From: Verrucomicrobiaceae bacterium | GTDB taxonomy: Bacteria; Verrucomicrobiota; Verrucomicrobiia; Verrucomicrobiales; Verrucomicrobiaceae | DNA length: 64,000 bases | Assembly: GCA_947466075.1 (NCBI GenBank) | Contig: CANIBP010000002.1 | Coordinates: 233,580 to 297,579, forward strand | Direction of reading: 5' to 3' | Made by a program: the position numbers and the translations under genes | The notes under the pieces: generated by a model | Told to the model about the DNA's origin: nothing | Databases searched by the model: none | The model's input: the letters and a program-made list of their open reading frames with translations, nothing else | In this document: in pieces, positions 8,554-17,478 of the stretch | Layout: every line of letters starts with the position of its first letter | Numbering within the stretch: the first letter of the stretch is position 1

Positions 8554-10107
8554 ATGCTCCGCCGCATCTATTCCCATCGTTTCATCCGCATTTTACTGTG
8601 GCTGTTCATCACGTTCACCACGCTCGTCTTCCTATTGTTCGTCTGGACGAACTGGAGTGGTAAACGTCGTTGGGCCGCAACACTGGCACAGATTGAACGC
8701 GAAGGTGAAACACTCGACTTTCGTAAACTGTTGCCCGAAACACCGTCTGAAGAGGCCAATCTGTTCGCCATCGAGCCATTGCGCGGCATTGCCGCAGTGA
8801 TCGAACAAGATGTGAACAAAGGAGAGCCTGGCGCGAAGCGGCAGGCCCTCGAAGCGATGAAATGGAGCACCCAGAACAAGGCTCCCGCCTCGAGCGGGGT
8901 TTCTTTGGGTCAGGCTACCGCCACGGCCGATTGGGTGAGATTTGTGCGTGAATCGAAGTTTCTCGACCTGCCTGCGGATGCGCCATCGACCAGTCGCGAC
9001 CTGTTGAATGCTTTGGATGCGAAGTTCCCACTGCTCAAACAACTCGCCGAACAAGTGAAGCAACGCCCACAGGCGATGTTCACGCCAAGCATGCGTGAGC
9101 GTGAGATGCCGGAGATGCTCTTTAGTCTGCAAGTGCCGCATTACACGATCGCACAAACGCTGGCGCGCACGCTGGCACTGCGCGCACGAGCCGCTGTGGA
9201 TGCTAAAGACAGTCAGGAGGCCGCGTGCAGTATTCTGGTGTTACACCGCCTCAGTGCTGCGTGTGAGTCAGAGGCGCTGTTGATTGGGTTTCTCGTGGGT
9301 ATTGCGACAGACGCCATGGCCACCGAGGCTGTGTGGCACTGTCTGAATGAACGAGCCTTGACCGACGCGGATCTGCGCCTGCTACAGAAATCATTCATGG
9401 CTGATGACATCGAAAAATCACTACTGCTGGCTATGCGCGGTGAAATGGCTGTCGGCTTGGGTTCACTGGCGTTTATCCAAGAGGCGGTCGCTGGCAGAAA
9501 AAAAATAAGCCAAGAAATGATTGCCGCACTCTCAGACGTGACGGCTCTCTCAGCGAATACCTGTCGAGTCTTGCCGGACGGATTGTTTGACCACTGGAAG
9601 AGTGTGGCGGCGGATGTGGAACTGCGTTTTTTGATCCAGCCTTTGAAGAAAGAGGGCATTGCGGCGGTGGTTCGTGCTGGAGAGGCGATGGATCGCGAAT
9701 TCTTGGAGAAACGAAACTTTGTACTTCACGCCGATCACATCATGGCACGGTTGATTGTCCCTGCGATGAAGCAGATCAGCTCAAATGCTTTGCTAGCCCA
9801 AGTGCGCGTTCGTCAGGCCGTCGCGGCGATCGCTCTGGAGCGGTTTTATCTCAAAAAGACTCAGTATCCCGCGCGGCTCGATGAATTGGTGCCGGAGTTT
9901 CTGCCAGCGGTGCCGCTTGATTCGTTCGATGGAAAGCCCATGCGTTTTCGTCTGTCGGAATCAGGCCGCTACCTGCTCTGGTCCGTGGGTTTTGACGGCA
10001 AAGATGACGCAGGCAAGGTGAACGTGGCGAAACCAGGAGATTCCAGTGCGTTGAGAAAACCCGGCTATCTTGGCGATTGGACCTGGCAGTATGAGCCGGT
10101 TAAGTGA
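8554..10107 (+). CDS. Large membrane-anchored protein of unknown function
   Basis: 517 residues from the ATG at 8554. A basic N-terminus and one long hydrophobic helix (ILLWLFITFTTLVFLLFVW) anchor it; the rest is predicted helical and outside the cytoplasm. The last 110 residues carry QYPARLDELVPEFLPAVPLD ... GKPMRFRLSE ... YLLWSVGFDGKDDAGK, a pattern seen at the C-terminus of pseudopilin-like and uncharacterised Planctomycetes/Verrucomicrobia proteins. It follows the sigma / anti-sigma pair by 25 bases and probably shares the operon. It converges with nadC with no gap between the two stop codons. Confidence 0.75.
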   Translation: MLRRIYSHRFIRILLWLFITFTTLVFLLFVWTNWSGKRRWAATLAQIEREGETLDFRKLLPETPSEEANLFAIEPLRGIAAVIEQDVNKGEPGAKRQALEAMKWSTQNKAPASSGVSLGQATATADWVRFVRESKFLDLPADAPSTSRDLLNALDAKFPLLKQLAEQVKQRPQAMFTPSMREREMPEMLFSLQVPHYTIAQTLARTLALRARAAVDAKDSQEAACSILVLHRLSAACESEALLIGFLVGIATDAMATEAVWHCLNERALTDADLRLLQKSFMADDIEKSLLLAMRGEMAVGLGSLAFIQEAVAGRKKISQEMIAALSDVTALSANTCRVLPDGLFDHWKSVAADVELRFLIQPLKKEGIAAVVRAGEAMDREFLEKRNFVLHADHIMARLIVPAMKQISSNALLAQVRVRQAVAAIALERFYLKKTQYPARLDELVPEFLPAVPLDSFDGKPMRFRLSESGRYLLWSVGFDGKDDAGKVNVAKPGDSSALRKPGYLGDWTWQYEPVK

Positions 10108-10944
10108 TCAATAAAGATCGAGCGCCAAGTCTAAAGCACGGGCGGAGTGCGTAAGCGCACCGACAGAAATGGCGTTCACGCCAGTGGCTGCGACTTCTTT
10201 GATGGTGTCGAGGGTGATGCCGCCGCTGGCTTCGAGCCAGAGCTTGCCGTTCACGAGTTTCACGGCTTCGCGCTGTTGATCGGTGCTCATGTTGTCGAGT
10301 AGGAGCATGTCCACGCCGTCGAGGGTGAGGAAATCAGCCACTTGCTGCAAGGTTGCAGCTTCCAGTTGGACACGCACACCCGGGCGCTCGGTGCGCAGTT
10401 TGTGAATGGCGGCTTGGAGTGACTTCAGATCGCTGTTGGCGGCGAGATGATTGTCTTTGACCATGGCGTGGTCGTAGAGGCCCATGCGGTGGTTCGTGCC
10501 GCCACCATCTTTGACGGCGGTTTTTTCGAGCAAACGCCAGCCTGGGGTGGTTTTCCGGGTGTCCCAGACCTGGACGGGATGCGGTTTCACGGCATCGACG
10601 TAGCGTTTTGTCTGCGTGGCGACACCGCAGAGACGCTGGAGGAAATTCAGGGCGGTACGTTCGGCGGTGAGCAGGGAGCGGGTGCTGCCGGCAGCTTTGA
10701 TTAAGATGTCACCACGGCCAAAGGGGTGGCCATCAGGGATGCATACCTCGACTTCGAGCGCGGGGTCGATTTGATGGAAGACGGTGACGGCGATTTCGAC
10801 CCCGGAGACGATTCCGGGCTCGCGGGCGACGATTTCGGCTCTGGAGCGAGAATTTTTGGGGATGAAGTAGAGGGATGTAACATCGCCAGTGCCGATATCT
10901 TCGGCGATGGCGGCACTAATCAGGGCTGAAACGGAGGATTCCAT
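10108..10944 (-). CDS. nadC: Nicotinate-nucleotide pyrophosphorylase (carboxylating)
   Basis: 278 residues from the ATG at 10944 (MESSVSALISAAIAEDIGTG), in place of the longer frame to 10986. It converts quinolinate and PRPP to nicotinate mononucleotide in de novo NAD synthesis. Family motifs: EDIGTGDVTS, ERTALNFLQRLCGVAT, the substrate-binding WDTRKTTPGWRLLEKTAV, GGGTNHRMGLYDHAMVKDNH, and the barrel strands VQLEAATLQQ, LLLDNMS, LEASGGI and ISVGALTHSA. No nadA or nadB is adjacent. Confidence 0.96.
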   Translation of the reverse strand: MESSVSALISAAIAEDIGTGDVTSLYFIPKNSRSRAEIVAREPGIVSGVEIAVTVFHQIDPALEVEVCIPDGHPFGRGDILIKAAGSTRSLLTAERTALNFLQRLCGVATQTKRYVDAVKPHPVQVWDTRKTTPGWRLLEKTAVKDGGGTNHRMGLYDHAMVKDNHLAANSDLKSLQAAIHKLRTERPGVRVQLEAATLQQVADFLTLDGVDMLLLDNMSTDQQREAVKLVNGKLWLEASGGITLDTIKEVAATGVNAISVGALTHSARALDLALDLY

Positions 10945-11092
10945 GGGTTGCCGGATGATAGGGCGAAGAATGCAGGTTTCCAGCACAGGGAAAAACAGGT
11001 TGCCAAATCAGGTGAACTGTCCATCTTCCCAGCCCCTCGCCCCCGGCCTGACTGATTCATGGCCTGCGCAGCGCGGACTTTAGGAGTGTGCC

Positions 11093-11455
11093 ATGAGCAA
11101 AATCATCGAAAAGATCAATCAAGAGCAGTTGAAGAAGGAGCCCACCACTTTCACCGTGGGTGACAGTGTCAAGGTTCACACCCGAGTCGTTGAAGGCGAC
11201 AAGGAGCGTATCCAGATCTTCGCCGGAATCGTCATTGCCCACAAAGGCTGTGGCATCAACGAGGCCTTTACCGTCCGCAAAATTTCCTATGGCGAAGGCG
11301 TGGAGCGTGTCTTCCCGGTGCATAGCCCAAAGGTCGCGAAGGTCGAGGTCACCAAGACTGGCCGTGTGCGTCGTGCCCGCCTGCATTATCTCCGTCAACG
11401 CCAGGGCAAGGATGCTATGTCCGTGAAGGATCAGGCTCAGAGCGCCGAAGGTTAA
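11093..11455 (+). CDS. rplS: 50S ribosomal protein L19
   Basis: 120 residues; L19 is usually about 115. Diagnostic text: [59 protein letters not shown] and the basic end [18 protein letters not shown]19 sits at the 30S-50S interface. An AGGAG Shine-Dalgarno lies 8 bases before the ATG, one of the clearest in the window. The usual neighbours rpsP-rimM-trmD are absent; the gene is a single unit closed by a strong terminator. Confidence 0.97.
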   Translation: MSKIIEKINQEQLKKEPTTFTVGDSVKVHTRVVEGDKERIQIFAGIVIAHKGCGINEAFTVRKISYGEGVERVFPVHSPKVAKVEVTKTGRVRRARLHYLRQRQGKDAMSVKDQAQSAEG

Positions 11456-11485
11456 TTGAGAATTTTGAGTGTGTGTTTTTAAGAT

Positions 11486-11517
11486 AAAAGGGAGGGCTGT
11501 GAGGCCCTCCCTTTTTC
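11486..11517 (+). terminator. Intrinsic terminator of rplS
   Basis: AAAAGGGAGGGC (11486-11497), loop TGTGAG, GCCCTCCCTTTT (11504-11515): a perfect 12-bp stem running into a T-run. It starts 31 bases after the rplS stop. It is the best-formed terminator in the window and, being symmetrical with A and T ends, may also stop transcripts from the other strand. Confidence 0.9.
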
Positions 11518-11573
11518 GTTGAGTAAAGGATGAACAAGGAGCGTACGCGGAATAGTCCGCTCCTAAACAGTGA

Positions 11574-13217
11574 TCACTTCTTCTTTTTGCTACCGCCTCC
11601 CAGCATGGTGAGCAAGAGCACGAGGACGACCACGCCAACACCGATGAGGATCATATTGGTGGTGCTCATGCCTCCTTCTTCCTCCACGGGTGCAGCAGGT
11701 ATGGGGGCGACGGGAGCGGGCTGGGGCTGGGCATAAGCCGCCGGTTGCTGTGGCTGAGCATAGGCGGCAGGTGGCTGCTGTTGTTGGGGATATCCAGCGG
11801 CTGGGACGGCCGCGCCGGGCTGGCCGGGCTGTACTGGATAACCGGCAGCTGGTGCCGCTGGCATGGTTCCAAGTGCTGGTGCCGGAGCTACAGTGCCAGG
11901 CATGGCAACAGGCGCGCCCTGTGCGGGGGCAGCTCCGGCAACCGGGGCGGTAGCCACTGCAGCTGCTGGAGCAGAGCCACCGCCGGCTGCCGCAAGTGCA
12001 GCGGCCATCTTGGCATCCTCACCAGGTGCGGCAGTTCCTGTAACAGCAGTGGATCCCCCGACGGCTGCTGTAGCTGGCATTTGCGCCTGCGCTGCTTGGG
12101 CCGCTAACTGCTGCTGGAATATAACAAAGCGCTGACGGAAGGTTTGAAAAATGTTCTGATAGAACTGCTTGCTCGTATTGTCAGCGTTGGCGGCAGCGGA
12201 TTCACCTTCCATGATCGCTTCGCCCATCTTTTTCAGCTCTTCAGCATCCTTCCCTGCTTTGAGATCTGCCTTCATCAGGCGAGAAATGGCCGCATTAACT
12301 TTGGTGATGGTGGCGAGGTCGATTTCCTTCAGATGGGTTTTCAGGGTGCTGATATTTTGAGAGAGAGCCTTCAAGCTTGGCAGATCATACTTGTAGGGGG
12401 TGTACCATTTGCTGGACTTGCTCTCTTGCTCGTAGGTGGTCTTCCACAGTTCAGCTTCACGTGAGACGGCGTCCTTCATCCGCGTGAGATCAGGCTCGAT
12501 GAGCTTCTTCATATTTTCATCGCGCAGCCTCTGCAAGGTGGGCTGGTCTTTGATCATCTGCTCGATTTGAGCATCGTATTTTGCCAGGATGGCGAGAGTG
12601 TCTTCGACCGCTTTTGGATAGTAAGTGGAGGCAACAAAATAACTGCGGGGTTCGGTAATTTTATCGAACTCCTTGAGCGCCCCGGTGTAGTCCTTGGCCT
12701 CGGCTTTTTCCATCATCGCATTACGCAGGGCGTATGTCTTGATATTGAGACTGTCCGCTTTGGCTTCATCCGGCGTGAGCCACCGGCTCTCCAGCTTCAC
12801 ACCGCCGGCGACGACTTTCTCTTTCTCCTCCTGCGCGACGGCCATCATTTTCTCGACCTCAGCGGCCTCTTTCGTGCCTGGATAGCGGTTGATGAAAGGA
12901 CGCAGGCGATCTTGGATGAGTTGCTCGTATTTTTCCGCTGTCAGGAGGTCAGGTGTCGGGACCAATTTTTTCAAGTCGATGAGTTCCACTTCTTCCGGCT
13001 TCTGCTTGAGAATGCCACCCTCAGCGATTTCGGTGCGGAGAATGTCTTTTTCATCCCAGATCTTCGGCGTCAGGTGGTATTTCATGCGAATCGCCGTTGG
13101 CGTTTCGGATAAGATATTGCCTTCCAGCTTCTTGCCATCCTTGAGGGTCACAATATCGGCTTGCAAAAATCCAGCACTGCATAGCAGCGCACAGAGGGCA
13201 GATCGGCTCAATTTCAT
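11574..13217 (-). CDS. Exported protein with PTPDL motif and C-terminal membrane anchor
   Basis: 547 residues from the ATG at 13217, which gives a clean signal peptide (SRSALCALLCSAGFLQA). The mature start DIVTLKDGKKLEGNILSETP is a small beta domain; PTPDLL follows at residue 87, the motif used to name a verrucomicrobial family (from memory, unverified). Then comes a long helical region to about residue 400, a low-complexity Ala/Pro/Gly/Gln linker of about 115 residues, and a C-terminal membrane segment MILIGVGVVVLVLLLTML ending in GGGSKKKK. The topology suggests a periplasmic or surface protein held by its C-terminus, but the role is unknown. Confidence 0.75.
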   Translation of the reverse strand: MKLSRSALCALLCSAGFLQADIVTLKDGKKLEGNILSETPTAIRMKYHLTPKIWDEKDILRTEIAEGGILKQKPEEVELIDLKKLVPTPDLLTAEKYEQLIQDRLRPFINRYPGTKEAAEVEKMMAVAQEEKEKVVAGGVKLESRWLTPDEAKADSLNIKTYALRNAMMEKAEAKDYTGALKEFDKITEPRSYFVASTYYPKAVEDTLAILAKYDAQIEQMIKDQPTLQRLRDENMKKLIEPDLTRMKDAVSREAELWKTTYEQESKSSKWYTPYKYDLPSLKALSQNISTLKTHLKEIDLATITKVNAAISRLMKADLKAGKDAEELKKMGEAIMEGESAAANADNTSKQFYQNIFQTFRQRFVIFQQQLAAQAAQAQMPATAAVGGSTAVTGTAAPGEDAKMAAALAAAGGGSAPAAAVATAPVAGAAPAQGAPVAMPGTVAPAPALGTMPAAPAAGYPVQPGQPGAAVPAAGYPQQQQPPAAYAQPQQPAAYAQPQPAPVAPIPAAPVEEEGGMSTTNMILIGVGVVVLVLLLTMLGGGSKKKK

Positions 13218-13350
13218 GGGTGATACGGGGTTGGATGGGGTGTTAGGAAGATGCTCTGCGTTTAGATTTTCGCGGGTATTGAGAAATAACTCAAAACCAT
13301 ACCGCGAGTAAAGAACGAACCTGATTTTCCTCGCGAAGAAAGAATGGCAG

Positions 13351-13806
13351 TTATTTCGTGCGGCGCTTGAGCACAATGCGCTTGAAGCGGGCGTTGCCGT
13401 CCAGGCTGACGCTCGTCACTTCAGAGTCATTGACAAACACGTTATGGATGAGGCGGCGGTAGTAGCTGTTCATCGGCGGCAAATCGGCATTCTGGCCGGT
13501 GGCACGCACGCGCTCGCCGAGTTCCTTGGCTCTGGCGACCATTTTGTCCTCACGCATGGAGCGGTAAAACTCCACATCCACGCGGATACGCGGGGCATCC
13601 TTCACATGGCGCTGCAAAATGCGGTTCACGAGGTATTGGATGTCCTCCAGCGTCTCACCACGGCGACCAATCAGAGCGTCCGAGTCATCCGTGAGTAATT
13701 GTAGCGTCGGACCGTCCGGACCATTGTCGTCTTCGATTTGAACCACGAAGCCCAGGTAACCGAGCATCGCGTCGAGAATATGGCGTGCGTGATCGATGGG
13801 CGTCAT
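13351..13806 (-). CDS. jag: Jag/KhpB-type KH-R3H RNA-binding protein
   Basis: 151 residues. The KH domain holds TDDSDALIGRRGETLEDIQYLV (the GxxG-type loop is IGRRGETL) and the R3H domain holds EFYRSMREDKMVARAKELGE ... PPMNSYYRRLIHN. The N-terminal Jag_N domain found in Firmicutes is missing, as in many other phyla. It lies 6 bases after the yidC stop, the conserved rpmH-rnpA-yidD-yidC-jag order, and probably binds RNA in connection with membrane protein or envelope biogenesis. Confidence 0.92.
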   Translation of the reverse strand: MTPIDHARHILDAMLGYLGFVVQIEDDNGPDGPTLQLLTDDSDALIGRRGETLEDIQYLVNRILQRHVKDAPRIRVDVEFYRSMREDKMVARAKELGERVRATGQNADLPPMNSYYRRLIHNVFVNDSEVTSVSLDGNARFKRIVLKRRTK

Positions 13807-13812
13807 GTGAGT

Positions 13813-15618
13813 CTAGCCTCCAAGGCGTGGTGGTTTGGGACCTTTCTTCTTGTCATGTTTGTTGCCCATGGGGTTGAAGAAGGGATTCTGCGGCGGCGGG
13901 CCTTTGGGCACCGGTTTTTCCGTCACTTTTTCCAGCTTTGGCTCCGGCATGTAAAGTTTCATGACCCGAGTCTGGAAGATGCTGAAAATGTTCTGCGTGG
14001 ACCAGTACAAAGCCAGCGCCGCAGCGAAGTCATAGCTGAACCAAAGGAAGAACAGCGGCATGAACATGAAGATGCGCTGCTGCGTCTTGTCCACGGTCTG
14101 CGGCTGCGGCGTGAGCTTCATCTGCGCCACCATCGTCAGGCCCATGATGAGCGGCAGCGGGTTGATGTTGAAGCCAAACAACTGACCCTGCGTATCCGCC
14201 GCCGCCAGATCGTGCACCCACCAGAATGATTGGCCGCGCAGCTCAGCGGCCACTTCCAGCACGCTGTACAAACCGATGAAAATCGGGAACTGCAAGAACA
14301 GGGGAAGGCAGCCGCCCAGCGGATTGACGCCGTACTCTTTGTAGAGCTTCATCACCTCCATTTGCTGCTGCTGAGGGTTGTCCTTAAACTTCTCCTGCAA
14401 TTCCTTCATCTTCGGCCCCAGCAAGCCCATGCGCTTCATCGTCATGGTGGATTTCGCATGGATCGGCCAGAGGCAGAGCCGTACGAAAATGGTCAGCAAA
14501 ATAACTGCAAGGCCCCAACTGCCACTGATGCCGTGCATCCAGCGCATGACCTTGGACAGCGCGATACTTACGATCTTAAAGTAGCCGTAAAACATCGCGT
14601 AACTGCGCTGGTGGCCGATGCGGCTCAGGCGGTCATATTCCTTCGGCCCGAGATAAATTTGATAGTGCTCACTGTGTGAGGATCCAGGGGCCAGATCCAC
14701 TGTTGGTAGGCCCAGTGCAGCGTCATAGGCGTGATCTTGGATGTCAGCTTTGCCTGCGTGAGCCGCATCAATCGGTTGCACCAAGGTGCGACGTGAGGAC
14801 CAGAATTTTCCCGGCGCATCCTTCTCATCCATGCGGGTGATGATGTGCGTGTAAAAGCGGCCCATCACCCCGGCAAAGCGCAGTGCGTTGAATGACTGTT
14901 TAAATTCGGTCGCAGCGTCGCTGAAAAAACCTTTGCCGTAAAAGCTCGACAATTTGTACTCCGCATCACCAGCGTTGTTCCAGAAGAAACCATCGTAACG
15001 TGCGTCGTCATGCTTCAGAGCGCTCGAAGCACCGGCGTAGAGATAATATTCTTCGGAGCGATGCTGCGCTGTCCCGGTGTTCCTCAGTGTGATCGTTAGA
15101 TCAATCAGATGTTCGTCACCCTCAGGGCCTTCAGTGAGCGAATAGGCCTTGGTCACCACGATGCCCTCGGCGTTCGTGCCTTCAAAAGTGGCGCTCTTGT
15201 CGCTTTTGGCTGTCAGTTTGTAGGCGATGGCATCCAGTCCCGCTGGCTCGCGTCGCAAGGCACCGATTGGCTCAACAGCGTCCTTGTTCAAGGTGACCTG
15301 ATCCGTGCCTGCTAGCACCGCCCGTGCGATACCACCGCCCTTGGAGCTCAGTTCAAACGTGACGCTACCAGTCTTGAGTGAGTGCGTTTCTTCAGGCACC
15401 GACGGAACCGTCGGCGTTGCCGGAGCAGTGCTAGTCGGAGTTGCGGCGACGGCCGCAGCGACGGCTGCCGGGGTCTCTGCAGGCTTCTTGGCGATCTCCT
15501 CCTGCTTTTTACGTGCTGCCTCTGCCTGGGCCAGCTTCTGGTTTTCCTGCATGTAGTGCCAGTTCACCCCCATGAGGATGACGCACAGCGTCACAACGAT
15601 CCAACTTTTACGGTCCAT
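13813..15618 (-). CDS. yidC: Membrane protein insertase YidC/Oxa1
   Basis: 601 residues, the long Gram-negative form. An N-terminal membrane helix (WIVVTLCVILMGVNWHYM) is followed by an Ala/Pro/Thr-rich linker, then the large periplasmic beta domain, then the conserved insertase core from about residue 350: KVMRWMHGISGSWGLAVILL, MKRMGLLGPKMKELQEKF, VNPLGGCLPLFLQFPIFIGL and MPLFFLWFSYDFAAALALYW. It inserts proteins into the inner membrane with or without SecYEG. The C-terminal tail is basic and Pro-rich (KKGPKPPRLGG). Confidence 0.97.
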   Translation of the reverse strand: MDRKSWIVVTLCVILMGVNWHYMQENQKLAQAEAARKKQEEIAKKPAETPAAVAAAVAATPTSTAPATPTVPSVPEETHSLKTGSVTFELSSKGGGIARAVLAGTDQVTLNKDAVEPIGALRREPAGLDAIAYKLTAKSDKSATFEGTNAEGIVVTKAYSLTEGPEGDEHLIDLTITLRNTGTAQHRSEEYYLYAGASSALKHDDARYDGFFWNNAGDAEYKLSSFYGKGFFSDAATEFKQSFNALRFAGVMGRFYTHIITRMDEKDAPGKFWSSRRTLVQPIDAAHAGKADIQDHAYDAALGLPTVDLAPGSSHSEHYQIYLGPKEYDRLSRIGHQRSYAMFYGYFKIVSIALSKVMRWMHGISGSWGLAVILLTIFVRLCLWPIHAKSTMTMKRMGLLGPKMKELQEKFKDNPQQQQMEVMKLYKEYGVNPLGGCLPLFLQFPIFIGLYSVLEVAAELRGQSFWWVHDLAAADTQGQLFGFNINPLPLIMGLTMVAQMKLTPQPQTVDKTQQRIFMFMPLFFLWFSYDFAAALALYWSTQNIFSIFQTRVMKLYMPEPKLEKVTEKPVPKGPPPQNPFFNPMGNKHDKKKGPKPPRLGG

Positions 15619-15651
15619 GAAAATGAGTAGGGGTTCGGGAGATTTCGAAAT

Positions 15652-15894
15652 TTAGTTTAGTTCACGCGGCGGCACCGGATCATGTCCATGACCACCCCAA
15701 GGGTGACAGCGGCAGATGCGGCAGATGCCCAGCCAGCTTCCACGGAGTGCGCCGTGGGTTTCCACTGCTTGGAGAAAATACACTGAGCAGGTCGGTGTGT
15801 AGCGACATCCTGAGCCTGAGCCACCGAAGGCATGAATGACGGGAGAGATGAAAATTTGGTAGCCACGGATGAAAATTCGGATGAGCCATTTCAT
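15652..15894 (-). CDS. yidD: Membrane protein insertion efficiency factor YidD
   Basis: 80 residues. [40 protein letters not shown] and the Cys-rich C-terminus [19 protein letters not shown] are diagnostic. The protein assists YidC-dependent insertion. Its ATG overlaps the rnpA stop by four bases and yidC starts 33 bases later. Confidence 0.96.
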   Translation of the reverse strand: MKWLIRIFIRGYQIFISPVIHAFGGSGSGCRYTPTCSVYFLQAVETHGALRGSWLGICRICRCHPWGGHGHDPVPPRELN

Positions 15895-16262
15895 GAGGCG
15901 GAGACGGCGGGAGCAGACTGTTTCAGCAGATTCATGCGTCGTGCCAGCCGCAGCCAGTCTTTTTCCAGTTCCTCCAGCGCTGCTTGGGGCGCACGCCAGC
16001 GGGCGATGATCACCATCTGCCAGCCCGGGGCTATTTCGGCACGATGCGCTCGCACTACCTCACGCAGCAGACGGCGGATGCGGTTTCGCATCACGGCATT
16101 GCCCAATTTACCCCCGGTGATGAGGCCAAACTGGAACTCCGCCAGCGCTTCCACTCGCAAAACACCCAAGACCAGAAATTTTCCGGCTTGGCTGCTGCCC
16201 TGTGACTTCACTCGTGCGAAATCACACGCGAGTTTCATCCGCAGGTTTGAAGAAAGGCGCAT
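15891..16262 (-). CDS. rnpA: Ribonuclease P protein component
   Basis: 123 residues. The family start is visible ([22 protein letters not shown]) along with the conserved basic helix [20 protein letters not shown] (RNR signature) and the late strand [12 protein letters not shown]. It binds the RNase P RNA and helps cleave the 5' leader of tRNA precursors. It follows rpmH by 23 bases and overlaps yidD by four bases. Confidence 0.95.
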   Translation of the reverse strand: MRLSSNLRMKLACDFARVKSQGSSQAGKFLVLGVLRVEALAEFQFGLITGGKLGNAVMRNRIRRLLREVVRAHRAEIAPGWQMVIIARWRAPQAALEELEKDWLRLARRMNLLKQSAPAVSAS

Positions 16263-16285
16263 GGGGAGAGAGCGCCGCAGCAGGT

Positions 16286-16474
16286 TTAGGCGTGCTGCTG
16301 AGTGTGGCGCTTGAAGTGAAGTTCCACACCCTTCGGCAGGAGGCGCTTACGTCCGGCGGCACGGCGGCGGCGCAGGATGTCGCGGCCATTGGCCGTCTTA
16401 TTGCGGGCACGGAATCCAAACTGCTGCTTGCGCGTGCGCTTGGAGGGTTGGTAGGTTCTAAACGTCTTGGGCAT
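16286..16474 (-). CDS. rpmH: 50S ribosomal protein L34
   Basis: 62 residues, longer than the usual 44-46. The core is standard: [40 protein letters not shown]. The extra C-terminal 16 residues ([18 protein letters not shown]) follow the normal end of the protein. It heads the rpmH-rnpA-yidD-yidC-jag operon. dnaA is not upstream; an esterase gene is divergent instead. Confidence 0.96.
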   Translation of the reverse strand: MPKTFRTYQPSKRTRKQQFGFRARNKTANGRDILRRRRAAGRKRLLPKGVELHFKRHTQQHA

Positions 16475-16552
16475 GGGCGTGTGGGGTGGTGAAAGTCAGA
16501 ATGAATAGCTCAGACCGGACAAATCACGGCCTCCCCTCGAAAAGGGGGCGCG

Positions 16553-16580
16553 AAACTAGCGGGGGCCGCCCATTTGTCAA
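16553..16580 (-). promoter_or_regulatory. Candidate promoter of the rpmH operon
   Basis: On the minus strand a perfect TTGACA (16580-16575) is followed by a 16-base spacer and TAGTTT (16558-16553). It lies about 80 bases before the rpmH ATG. The -35 matches consensus fully and the -10 weakly; a GC-rich hairpin-prone leader follows. Confidence 0.45.
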
Positions 16581-16632
16581 TCAGGTGATCAAATCGAGCA
16601 AAGTTCGCCCTTTTCACCGTTACTTATTAACC

Positions 16633-17475
16633 ATGAATCCAACTGTCCTTTTCCTCGTTCTCATTGCTCCCATCTTCGCGCACGCTGACACCCCTGCTGC
16701 CCTCCCGCTCTGGCCCATGGGCGCCCCTGGCTCCGAAGCCCGTTCTGCCGAGCCTGAAAAAGCCGAAGGCAGCAACGTCGTCAACATACATAACCCCAGC
16801 ATCACGCCATTTGTCCCCGCCGCTGACAAATCCACTGGCACCGCTGTCATCATCTGCCCCGGCGGCGGTCATTCGAAGCTTTGCCTTGGCCATGAGGGTT
16901 ACGCTTTGGCCGAATGGTTCCGCGACCACGGCATCGCCGCCTTCGTGCTCAAATACCGCCTCGCCCGCGAAAAAGGCAGCACCTACACCATTCAAGATCA
17001 CGCCATGGCCGACGCCCGCCGTGCCATCCGCACCGTTCGCAATCGTGCTGCCGAATGGCACATCCAAGCCGACCGCATCGGCATCCTCGGCTTCTCTGCT
17101 GGGGGCGAACTCGCCGCCTTTGCCGCCATGAAGAACGATCCCGGCCAAAAAGACGCCGCCGATCCCATCGAACAGCAATCCAGCCGCCCCGACTTCCAAG
17201 GCCTCATCTACCCAGGCACCTCCGGCCTCTTCAACGCCGAGAAAGGCATGCCCCCGCTCTTCATCGCCTGCGGCTACAGCGACCGCCCCGACATCGCCGA
17301 AGGCATGGCCACTCTTTATCTCAAATACAAAGCCGCCGGTGTGAAAGCCGAACTCCACATCTACGCCAACGCCGGCCACGGCTTCGGTTACAAACCCGAC
17401 GCCAAACCCAGCGCCGCCGCGAAATGGCCCGAACGCTTCACCGAATGGCTGACGGACAGCGGTTTCATGAAGTAG
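16633..17475 (+). CDS. Exported alpha/beta hydrolase (esterase, BD-FAE / acetyl-xylan-esterase-like)
   Basis: 280 residues from the ATG at 16633, which gives a signal peptide (TVLFLVLIAPIFAHADTPAA); upstream frame to 16486 is discarded. Motifs: AVIICPGGGHSKLCLGHEGY (oxyanion loop), GILGFSAGGELAAF (nucleophile Ser in G-x-S-x-G), CGYSDRPDIAEGM (acid region) and YANAGHGFGYKP (catalytic His). The arrangement fits secreted carbohydrate esterases that remove acyl groups from polysaccharide. It is a single gene divergent from rpmH and convergent with the BlaR1-like gene. Confidence 0.88.
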   Translation: MNPTVLFLVLIAPIFAHADTPAALPLWPMGAPGSEARSAEPEKAEGSNVVNIHNPSITPFVPAADKSTGTAVIICPGGGHSKLCLGHEGYALAEWFRDHGIAAFVLKYRLAREKGSTYTIQDHAMADARRAIRTVRNRAAEWHIQADRIGILGFSAGGELAAFAAMKNDPGQKDAADPIEQQSSRPDFQGLIYPGTSGLFNAEKGMPPLFIACGYSDRPDIAEGMATLYLKYKAAGVKAELHIYANAGHGFGYKPDAKPSAAAKWPERFTEWLTDSGFMK

Positions 17476-17478
17476 CCT

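Noticed and set aside
16475..16632. Possible replication origin beside rpmH
   Set aside because: The rpmH-rnpA cluster often neighbours dnaA and oriC, but no dnaA gene and no cluster of TTATCCACA-type boxes is present here.
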